The position numbers and the translations under genes were made by a program. Shown one piece after another: positions 16,564 to 24,027 of a DNA stretch of 38,018 bases; position 1 is the first letter of the stretch, and every line of letters starts with the position of its first letter. Location of the stretch: positions 881-38,898 of the forward strand of contig DIRQ01000027.1 of NCBI GenBank assembly GCA_002424365.1. Direction: 5' to 3'. This DNA is from Syntrophomonas sp. UBA5432 (GTDB lineage Bacteria; Bacillota; Syntrophomonadia; Syntrophomonadales; Syntrophomonadaceae). Under the pieces are notes generated by a model, which had not been told where the DNA came from, did not search any database, and saw only the letters and a list, made by a program, of their open reading frames with translations.

Positions 16564-18867
16564 TTGAATAACGAAACTAGGTTACCTGTTAACATGATAG
16601 AAGTACGCCGTAAAGTATTAGTTATAGCCCTGGGGCTGTTGATTATCATTATGGCATTTACCGGTTTCTTAAACTATATGACATTTGCCGACAATTATAA
16701 TAACTCGCTGGTTAATACCTATGCCGTTACCGGCCATGAATCAGTAAGAAAAATTGAATATGCACTTCATTATGGCAAACCAATAGATAACTACTACGGA
16801 ATGAATGATACCCTGCAGGAACTTAAAGACATTATTCCGGAGTTGGATCAGGTTAACATTATTTCTCCGACCGGTGACATTTTGTATGATTTAAATGGTT
16901 TTGTCAGGAATAGGCGCTTGCCTGATGAACTTTTAAAGGTAGCAGTATTTGAGCAAGGACTGGTCAATGAAAACCTTAGTTACCAGTTTTATAAAGAAAA
17001 TGCCTATTTATTTATGAGGATTGATGATAATACTGCCCATCATGTTGCCAGCCTTGTAATGGTCTTTCCCCAAAATACCTTTCTGCAATTTAACAGTTAT
17101 ATTACCAGGCAGTTAATCAGCTATTTGATAGGCATTGTAATCGTAGCGTTGTCATTATTAGTCATCATTTTTTTCAGGAGCAAACTTTTTACTCAGGACC
17201 AATTAATAAATAAAAAGAAAATCTTAATTGCCCTGATTGTTGTTATCGGATCGGCTCAGCTTTTTTACGGCGGCATAAACTATTTTCTTTTCAAAAATGC
17301 TTACCTGGACATGGCTAATACCAGTAAAGATTTCATACAGGTCATCGTAGGGAAAAATATTGAAAGTGTATATAATAAAGGACTCAGTTTACAAAATATA
17401 GAGGGCCTGGATAAATACCTGGACTCAATAAAAGATAGTTTACCGCAGATTGAGGATATCAGTATTATTCCCTCAAAAGACTTAATAGCACCAAATATCT
17501 TATCACCCGGTACGGTTAATGTAACCATTTCCAAAGGCTACATAGATAAACAAATGTTTAATATCTTTTTGGATATGGTGACTATGCTAATCATCTCTAT
17601 ACTATTTATGATAGAGATTACTTTACTGGCTGTAATAATTATGATCAGAGGTCCCAACCAGGTTGCCGCTAAGAGAATTGGCGTTGATACTAAGACCAGT
17701 CATGGGCTAGTAAGGTCGCTAATATTTTTCGTTAACCTGGGTGCGTTTATGTCGCTTACGTTTGTCCCCATTGTTATGAAAAATCTTTATCAACCAATAG
17801 GAGAATTACCAAAAGACGTAGTTTTAGGGTTACCTCTTTCCGCGGAGATGCTGGGAGGAATTATTGCCATAATTGTTGCCGGTTGGTTCGCCAGTAAGAT
17901 GAAATGGCAGGTAGTTTTATACCTGGGCGTTTTGTTTCTATTAACAGGTAATTTGGCATCAGGTTTTAGTGCCACTGCGATGGCCCTGATTTTCTCCAGA
18001 GCCATTGCAGGTTTGGGTTTAGGTTTTATTATGATGAGTATACGCAGCCTGGTAGTTTCATTACCTGAAACCAACGTTGCTATTGCTGCATTTGGCGCAG
18101 GTTCTATTGCAGGATTGAACTGTGGTGCCGTTATTGGAGGGATGCTGGCGGAAAGGCTTGGTTATAGCGCAGTGTTTTATTTAGCTGCCGCTCTAATCCT
18201 TATTCCTTTTATTCTGGTTCACCAAATGATGAGCGAATATGACATTGCCACCAGAGAAACCAGCAACCTGTCTGCATTGAAGAAATTTGTAAATTTCATT
18301 GGTGATAAAAAAGCTGTTGTTTTTCTCCTATGTATTTTCATTCCCTATTTTATCAGCGGGGCATTTTTGGATTATTTTTTCCCTTTGTTTGCATCAGGTA
18401 ACGGCCTTTCCCAGGGCGATATCAGCAGGGGGGTTCTGTTAAATGGACTTTTCATAATCTATTTAGGACCAATTTTAACCCGCTTAGTCATTAATAAACT
18501 GGGTAATACCAATGGAGTAATCTTGTCTATGTCTATCGTATTCTGCGCCCTGGCAAGCTTTGTTCTTTTTGGTACCGTAGCGGCAACCTTTGTCACCTTG
18601 ATGTTATTAGGCCTGGCTGAGGGCTTCGGGATTTCCATGAAAACCACTTATTTTTTAAATTTACGGGGAATTAGAAATTTAGAAATCAATACTGGAATGG
18701 CTTATTTCAGTGTAATGGTGAATGCGAGTAGAATGGTCGGTCCGATAATATATGGTCTGGCTTTGTCCCTGGGAATGAAAATGGGAGTGGGCCTAATTTC
18801 ATTGGGGATATTAGCTTTGTTATTAGTGTTCACCTTTAATTATCAAGTTGCACCCAACATCGATTAA
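16564..18867 (+). CDS. MFS transporter with two N-terminal extracytoplasmic sensor-like modules
   Basis: The 767-residue protein is unusual. Residues 1-365 contain two units of helix, extracytoplasmic domain, helix: TM at about 17-38, domain about 40-178, TM 183-205; then TM 219-243, domain about 245-330, TM 333-363. Both loops contain a similar element (VRKIEYAL...LQELKDIIPELDQVNIIS and NIESVYNKGL...LDSIKDSLPQIEDISIIP), suggesting duplication of a small Cache/PAS-like sensor. Residues about 380-760 form a 12-helix major facilitator domain (for example MLGGIIAIIVAGWFASKMKW and LIFSRAIAGLGLGFIMM). Such sensors normally feed kinases, not carriers, so regulated transport is possible. TTG start with TTGGAGA about nine bases upstream. 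Confidence 0.75.
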   Translation: MNNETRLPVNMIEVRRKVLVIALGLLIIIMAFTGFLNYMTFADNYNNSLVNTYAVTGHESVRKIEYALHYGKPIDNYYGMNDTLQELKDIIPELDQVNIISPTGDILYDLNGFVRNRRLPDELLKVAVFEQGLVNENLSYQFYKENAYLFMRIDDNTAHHVASLVMVFPQNTFLQFNSYITRQLISYLIGIVIVALSLLVIIFFRSKLFTQDQLINKKKILIALIVVIGSAQLFYGGINYFLFKNAYLDMANTSKDFIQVIVGKNIESVYNKGLSLQNIEGLDKYLDSIKDSLPQIEDISIIPSKDLIAPNILSPGTVNVTISKGYIDKQMFNIFLDMVTMLIISILFMIEITLLAVIIMIRGPNQVAAKRIGVDTKTSHGLVRSLIFFVNLGAFMSLTFVPIVMKNLYQPIGELPKDVVLGLPLSAEMLGGIIAIIVAGWFASKMKWQVVLYLGVLFLLTGNLASGFSATAMALIFSRAIAGLGLGFIMMSIRSLVVSLPETNVAIAAFGAGSIAGLNCGAVIGGMLAERLGYSAVFYLAAALILIPFILVHQMMSEYDIATRETSNLSALKKFVNFIGDKKAVVFLLCIFIPYFISGAFLDYFFPLFASGNGLSQGDISRGVLLNGLFIIYLGPILTRLVINKLGNTNGVILSMSIVFCALASFVLFGTVAATFVTLMLLGLAEGFGISMKTTYFLNLRGIRNLEINTGMAYFSVMVNASRMVGPIIYGLALSLGMKMGVGLISLGILALLLVFTFNYQVAPNID

Positions 18868-18934
18868 TACTTCTGACGCTGTTTAAAACTGCACACCTTT
18901 GTGGTAAATATTTAAGGGAATTGAGGTCGTTCAA

Positions 18935-20080
18935 ATGAAACGAATTACAAAGTTGCTTGTTTTATCTGTTTTTTCGCTAGTGCTCTTAAGTGGATGTTTT
19001 AATAATAACCTGGCCCTGCAAAGAGAAAAAAACGTATCTAGAGGAGATAACATTCTTATTGGAGTGCCGGTTCCCCTGAAATTTGCCCAGAAAAATACTA
19101 ACTTTTTAAAAGGTATAGACCTGGCCCTGGAAGATATAAACGCTGAAGGTGTAAACGGTAAAAAAATCGAGGTACAAATAGTAGATGACAAAGGAAATTT
19201 TAAGACGGCGGTTGATGTAGCCCAGGAGTTTAGCGCTAACACCCATATGCTAGCCGTGATTGGACACTGGTATTCTGATATTTGTATACCTGTATCCAGC
19301 ATATACGAAGAAGCGGGGATGTTGACTATTATACCTACAGTTTCTAACCCGGAAGTAACTGATAAAGGATACAGGTATATTTTTCAGAGCATTACCAGTG
19401 ATAAAAAAATAGCCGAAGAGATGTGTGCCTATGCCAAAAGTAAAGGATATGAAAAAATAGTAGTTTGTTATGAAGATAGTTCTTATGGGCAAAACCTGGC
19501 CAATGCCATAGAGGAAGGGGCCAGTAAATACCAAATTAAAATTGTTGACCGTAGTTGTGGCCTACTGACTAATGAGCAGTTTAAAAAAGCTCATGATAAA
19601 TGGCAGGCGTTAGACTTTGATGTGGTACTTTTAGCCCTTAATATGCCCGAAGGAGGCAATTACATAAAGGTATTGCGGGCCATGAATAAGGATGCCGGCA
19701 TTATCTGTGCCGATGGGCTGGATGTAAGTAATCTTATTAGAGAACTGGGTAAAGATGCCGAGGGAATAGTGATTGCCACTACTTATAGCCCTTATGAGCA
19801 AAGACCGGAGTTAGATAGTTTCAATGAAAAATACCACCATAAATACAACGAAGAGCCAGATGTATGGGCGATTCAAGGGTATGATTCCTTACAGGTTATT
19901 GCCCACGCGATAAAACAAACTAACAGTTACTCGCCCACAGTATTAGCTGATTTCTTGCGGCAGATGAAACCCTGGCAAACCGTTTCCGGGCAGATTCGTT
20001 TCAACCAGTTTGGAGAAATTGATGGCAGGGAAATTCACAAGAAGATAGTGGTCAATGGTCAATTTCAGTATATTGATTGA
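18935..20080 (+). CDS. LivJ-type substrate-binding lipoprotein, orphan
   Basis: The 381-residue protein has a lipoprotein signal (MKRITKLLVLSVFSLVLLSGC; lipobox LSGC, Cys21), then a two-lobed type I periplasmic-binding fold of the Leu/Ile/Val class (about 40-375; IGVPVPLKFAQ, FLKGIDLALEDINA, VQIVDDKGN, AVIGHWYSD, VWAIQGYDSLQVIAHAI). GAGGT lies about ten bases before the ATG. No branched-chain amino acid permease or ATPase genes are nearby, so it may act as a sensor subunit or serve a transporter elsewhere. Its position between the sensor-MFS and the RiPP export genes makes a signal-sensing role plausible but unproven. Confidence 0.82.
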   Translation: MKRITKLLVLSVFSLVLLSGCFNNNLALQREKNVSRGDNILIGVPVPLKFAQKNTNFLKGIDLALEDINAEGVNGKKIEVQIVDDKGNFKTAVDVAQEFSANTHMLAVIGHWYSDICIPVSSIYEEAGMLTIIPTVSNPEVTDKGYRYIFQSITSDKKIAEEMCAYAKSKGYEKIVVCYEDSSYGQNLANAIEEGASKYQIKIVDRSCGLLTNEQFKKAHDKWQALDFDVVLLALNMPEGGNYIKVLRAMNKDAGIICADGLDVSNLIRELGKDAEGIVIATTYSPYEQRPELDSFNEKYHHKYNEEPDVWAIQGYDSLQVIAHAIKQTNSYSPTVLADFLRQMKPWQTVSGQIRFNQFGEIDGREIHKKIVVNGQFQYID

Positions 20081-20407
20081 TAAGGTTTTTTTACGCAGAT
20101 TATTTAGGATTATTATGATTTACACAGATTCCTTTTACTATAATTATTTTCCGCGTAAATCCTTACTATTCTGTGGTTTGCGCGTCTACTAAAACTCCAT
20201 TTTGCTATTAACCCTCCATGGCCGGGGGTAACAACCACCGACGAAAATAGCAAGTGGGCTCAAGTATATTTTAAAAAAGATTCAGTGTTAATCATAAATA
20301 ATCAGTGTCCTTCTGCTTCCTTAATAGCGACCGCAGGGAGCATCAGTGTGCCCTATGGGGTATGTCTAATTAATTCTATTAATTACTGGAAGAAGGGAAT
20401 AGGTAAG
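20081..20407 (+). other. 327-base gene-free gap before the RiPP export genes
   Basis: It contains repeat A copy 2 (20090-20113) and, near 20151, an inverse copy of its TTTACGCRGA core. At about 20229-20248 is AACAACCACCGACGAAAATAG, which resembles GCAACCACGGATGAAAATAG at 30124-30143. An in-frame extension of the HlyD-like gene upstream to 20285 has no ribosome binding site. I find no convincing promoter or terminator. Confidence 0.4.
20090..20113 (+). repeat. Dispersed intergenic repeat A, copy 2
   Basis: TTTACGCAGATTATTTAGGATTA matches 2452-2475 with a few substitutions. It begins ten bases after the stop of the binding-protein gene. A shorter inverse copy follows about 60 bases downstream. 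Confidence 0.5.
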
Positions 20408-21751
20408 ATGTCTGAAAACAAGATTTTTAGAAAAGTATCTCTAGACCGCTTATCCTCTCCGGAAGAACTGGATCAGCGATTAACAGTGGTCTCACCCATT
20501 GGTTGGGTAGCCTTGATTGCTGTTGCCCTGTTAATTGGCGCCGGACTTATATGGGGGTTTTTTGGCTCTATTGCTAATAAGGCAACCGGAACCGGAATTA
20601 TTATGTCCAGCGGGGGTATAACCAGTGTTATTCACCACGCCAATGGTCAGATAACCGATGTCAGTGTTGAAGATGGCGATTATGTTAAAAAAGGTCAGGT
20701 AATAACCCGAATAGATCAAACCGATCTTATTGCCGAGATAAATAAAAGCAAGGAGGACCTGGCTGCTGCTAAAGCAATAGACCTGAATAACATCGACCTG
20801 AACAATATTGAACTTAATCTTAATGTATATGGAAAGATTGCTCAAATATATAAAGATTATAAAGTTGCCCAGGCTACGGCAGCAGCCCAGAGGACCTATT
20901 ACAATACGCAGAAAGATTTAGCTAAAAATGAAATGGAGCAGGCCCGGGTGCAATATGAAAATATCCTGGAAAAGTATCAAAACCAGAAGATTTTGTACGA
21001 ATACGGTGCCGTGGCCAAAGCAGAATTTAATAATACCGAACGCCAGCTCAGCATAAGCGAACTGGCCTACAAATCTAAACAAAAAAGCTATAACGAATTA
21101 CCCCAATATCAGTTAATAGAAGCAGAAACTAATTTAGCCTCCCTGGAACAGTTGCTTAAAGAAACCATCAGTTTATCAATAATGGACCTGGAACGTAGTA
21201 TTCAAAAAATGCAGCGTGATCTGATGAATAACAGTGAAATAGTTGCCAGTACATCAGGTCGGGTATTAGAAATGCAGGTAAAGAAAGGCAGCATAGTACA
21301 GGCTGGCAGTGTTATTTGTACTATTGGTGAAGAAAGAGAACAAACTGATGCATTGGAAGCAATTGTTTATGTACCGGTGGAACAGGGGAAGAAAATAAGG
21401 CCTGGTATGGAGGTGAATATATCTCCCACCACCGTTAAGAAAGAAGAGTATGGGTTTATGCTGGGAAATGTAGTCTCAGTTTCCCAATATCCCGCCAGTA
21501 CACAGGGAATGATGCTTACTCTGGGTAACAATGATTTAGTACGGCAATTATCCGGTGAGGGTGCCCCTATAGAGGTAAAAGTAAAGTTGGTTATGGACAG
21601 CAGTACCCAAAGCGGCTATAAGTGGTCAACCCCAAATGGAGCACCACTAACCATAGATGATGGTACCTTCTGCTTAGGGGAAATAAAGGTTGAAGAAAAA
21701 AGACCTATTAGTATGGTAATACCTTTTATTAAAAAGATTCTACCCTTATAA
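20408..21751 (+). CDS. NHLP-type RiPP secretion adaptor, HlyD family
   Basis: From ATG 20408 the protein has 447 residues. It shows the typical start of NHLP bacteriocin-system adaptors (RLSSPEELDQRLTVVSPIGWVAL), one membrane helix (about 30-55), a lipoyl-like half (GQITDVSVEDGDYVKKGQVI, about 85), a long coiled coil (about 110-275) and the second half (GRVLEMQVKKGSIVQAGSVIC, about 290), followed by a beta domain. Such adaptors link an ABC exporter to the cell envelope. The open frame reaches back to 20285, but the family start is at 20408. It is the first of three export genes. Confidence 0.88.
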   Translation: MSENKIFRKVSLDRLSSPEELDQRLTVVSPIGWVALIAVALLIGAGLIWGFFGSIANKATGTGIIMSSGGITSVIHHANGQITDVSVEDGDYVKKGQVITRIDQTDLIAEINKSKEDLAAAKAIDLNNIDLNNIELNLNVYGKIAQIYKDYKVAQATAAAQRTYYNTQKDLAKNEMEQARVQYENILEKYQNQKILYEYGAVAKAEFNNTERQLSISELAYKSKQKSYNELPQYQLIEAETNLASLEQLLKETISLSIMDLERSIQKMQRDLMNNSEIVASTSGRVLEMQVKKGSIVQAGSVICTIGEEREQTDALEAIVYVPVEQGKKIRPGMEVNISPTTVKKEEYGFMLGNVVSVSQYPASTQGMMLTLGNNDLVRQLSGEGAPIEVKVKLVMDSSTQSGYKWSTPNGAPLTIDDGTFCLGEIKVEEKRPISMVIPFIKKILPL

Positions 21752-21804
21752 GTTAATTGTGAATTTTTGATTATGGATGAAATACGGCGTATTTCTTATT
21801 ATTC
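21750..21804 (+). repeat. Dispersed hairpin repeat B, copy 2
   Basis: After the adaptor stop comes an AT-rich lead-in, GGATGAAATAC, loop GGC, GTATTTC and TTATTATT. GAAATAC (21779-21785) and GTATTTC (21789-21795) make a seven-pair hairpin. The same layout occurs inverted at 2475-2535. Here it sits between two genes that should be co-transcribed, so it might tune their relative expression. Confidence 0.55.
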
Positions 21805-21840
21805 TAGCTTTTTTGAATCAACATTTTTGAGGTGATAACT

Positions 21841-24000
21841 TTGCAGGCAAGGGAAAACCGGAAAAAAGTACCGACTATATTGCAAATGGAAGCAGTGGAA
21901 TGCGGTGCTGCATCTCTGGCCATGATTTGCGCCTATTATAAAAAATATCTTCCTCTGGAGCAGCTAAGGGTTGATTGCGGAGTAACCCGTGATGGGGTTA
22001 AAGCTAGTAACATGATGAAAGCTGCGCGGAGATACGGTTTTCAAGCCCGCGGTTTCAGAAAAGAACCAGCGGATTTAAAAACTATGCCATTACCGGCCAT
22101 TATTCACTGGAATTTCAACCACTTCGTGGTTTTAGAAAGGTTTGCCAGGGATCAGGTTTTTATCAATGACCCTGCCAGTGGCCCCCGAACGGTTTCCGAA
22201 GAGGAATTTGATCTGGCCTTTACCGGAGTAATTTTAACTTTTGAACCAGGTCCTGAATTTCAACCTGGCGGGAAAAAGAACAGCTTTGTTGACTCTTTGC
22301 GGGATTGGCTATCTGGTTCTCGGGTAGCCATCACTTATCTGGTTTTAATCGGTCTGTTAATGGTAATACCGGGTTTAATTGTCCCTGCCTTTAGCAAGAT
22401 TTTTATAGATGATATTTTACTGGGAGGCAAGAGTGACTGGCTAAAACCCCTGCTTTGGGGTATGGGGGCAGTAGTAATTCTACAGGCAGTGTTAACCGGA
22501 CTACAGCAACATTATCTGCTGAAAATGGAAACCAAAACCGCGGTAAGTAATGCCGGTAAATTTTTCTGGCATATATTCAGGTTGCCGGTAGAGTTTTTCC
22601 AGCAGCGCTCAGTTGGAGATATTACCAATCGCCTGCAAAGTAATGACCAAGTTGCCGCCTTTTTGTCCCGGGAACTGGCGGAAACGGCCATCGGCCTTTT
22701 AACCATCGTATTTTATTTTATAGTTATGCTGCAATACAGCATAGTTTTAGCCCTGGTGTCATTGCTGATGGCATCATTAAGCATTACTTACCTGCTTTAT
22801 TCATCCAATAAGATTGAGACTTTAAATAAAAAGCTGTTGCAGGACAAAGGGAAAGTAATGGGGTTTTCCATATCCGGTTTATATATTATTGAAACCTTGA
22901 AAGCTTCGGCATCAGAATCAGATTTTTTTGCCAAATGGTCGGGCTATCATGCCAAAGAGATTAATTCCCAGCAGCGTCTGGGTAAAACTACTCAGGTATT
23001 GTTGCAGCTGCCCGAGTTTTTATCGGAATTTGCCAATGTAATTGTGCTATTTGTGGGGGGACTCATTATAATCAACGGACACTTGACCATCGGTTCCTTG
23101 ATAGCTTTTCAGGGACTTTTAGGTAGTTTTATGACTCCGGTTAACGGGCTAACCCACATGGGCATGCAAATGAAACATGTGCAGGGTGATATTAACCGCC
23201 TGGAAGACGTATTCAAGTACAATCTGGACCAAAATGTCAGCCGCGAGGTAGAAGTAGAAAGCGAAGAAGAAGCTTATCAAAAGCTGGAAGGATACATAGA
23301 AGTTAAAGATTTGGCTTTTGGTTATAACCCCTGGGATCCGCCCTTGATTGAAAATTTCAACCTCAGTCTTAAGCCGGGTTCACGGGTGGCCCTAGTAGGT
23401 GGTTCCGGCAGCGGTAAAAGTACCGTAGCCCGATTAATCACCGGTATTCATCAACCCTGGTCAGGAGAGATACTTTTTGACGGGAAACCTCGAGAAAACC
23501 TGCCCCGCAGTGTGATGGTAAATTCCATGGCAGTAGTGGATCAGGATATCACTCTGTTTGACGGTACCATTAAGGAAAATCTGACCATGTGGGACAGTAC
23601 CATATCAGAATTTAATATTATTCGTGCTGCCAAGGATGCCTGTATTCATGATGATATTAACATTAGAGACAAAGGTTATGACCATAAAGTAAACGAAGGT
23701 GGGGCCAATTTTAGCGGTGGCCAAAAGCAAAGGCTGGAAATTGCCCGGGCACTGGCGGGTAATCCTTCCATATTAATACTTGATGAAGCTACCAGCGCCC
23801 TGGACGTTCACACGGAAAATCTGGTTGACGAAAATATTCGTCGCCGGGGCTGCACCTGTCTAATCATTGCCCACCGTTTGAGTACCATCAGGGATTGCGA
23901 TGAAATCATTGTTATGGATCGGGGTAAGATTGTAGAGCGCGGTACCCATGATGAATTAAAAAATGCCGGGGGGCTTTATGCTCAACTAATTAGTGCTTAA
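21841..24000 (+). CDS. NHLP-type ABC exporter with C39 leader peptidase
   Basis: The 719-residue protein has, in order, a C39 peptidase (about 1-135), six membrane helices (about 160-440) and an ATPase (about 480-715). The catalytic triad is visible: Cys21 (MEAVECGAASL), His94 (FNHFVVLE) and Asp110 (INDPASG). ATPase motifs are GGSGSGKST (Walker A), FSGGQKQRLEIARAL and ILILDEATSALD. The peptidase cuts leader peptides after GG, which matches both downstream precursors. TTG 21841 is chosen because GAGGTGA sits seven bases before it; GTG 21832 lies inside that site. It probably works with the following ABC protein, as in other NHLP/Nif11 clusters. Confidence 0.93.
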   Translation: MQARENRKKVPTILQMEAVECGAASLAMICAYYKKYLPLEQLRVDCGVTRDGVKASNMMKAARRYGFQARGFRKEPADLKTMPLPAIIHWNFNHFVVLERFARDQVFINDPASGPRTVSEEEFDLAFTGVILTFEPGPEFQPGGKKNSFVDSLRDWLSGSRVAITYLVLIGLLMVIPGLIVPAFSKIFIDDILLGGKSDWLKPLLWGMGAVVILQAVLTGLQQHYLLKMETKTAVSNAGKFFWHIFRLPVEFFQQRSVGDITNRLQSNDQVAAFLSRELAETAIGLLTIVFYFIVMLQYSIVLALVSLLMASLSITYLLYSSNKIETLNKKLLQDKGKVMGFSISGLYIIETLKASASESDFFAKWSGYHAKEINSQQRLGKTTQVLLQLPEFLSEFANVIVLFVGGLIIINGHLTIGSLIAFQGLLGSFMTPVNGLTHMGMQMKHVQGDINRLEDVFKYNLDQNVSREVEVESEEEAYQKLEGYIEVKDLAFGYNPWDPPLIENFNLSLKPGSRVALVGGSGSGKSTVARLITGIHQPWSGEILFDGKPRENLPRSVMVNSMAVVDQDITLFDGTIKENLTMWDSTISEFNIIRAAKDACIHDDINIRDKGYDHKVNEGGANFSGGQKQRLEIARALAGNPSILILDEATSALDVHTENLVDENIRRRGCTCLIIAHRLSTIRDCDEIIVMDRGKIVERGTHDELKNAGGLYAQLISA

Positions 24001-24027
24001 TTCAGTTTGAAAAAGGGGTTGTTACCT

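Noticed and set aside
20285..20407. In-frame upstream extension of the HlyD-like gene
   Set aside because: No ribosome binding site, and the family begins at 20408.
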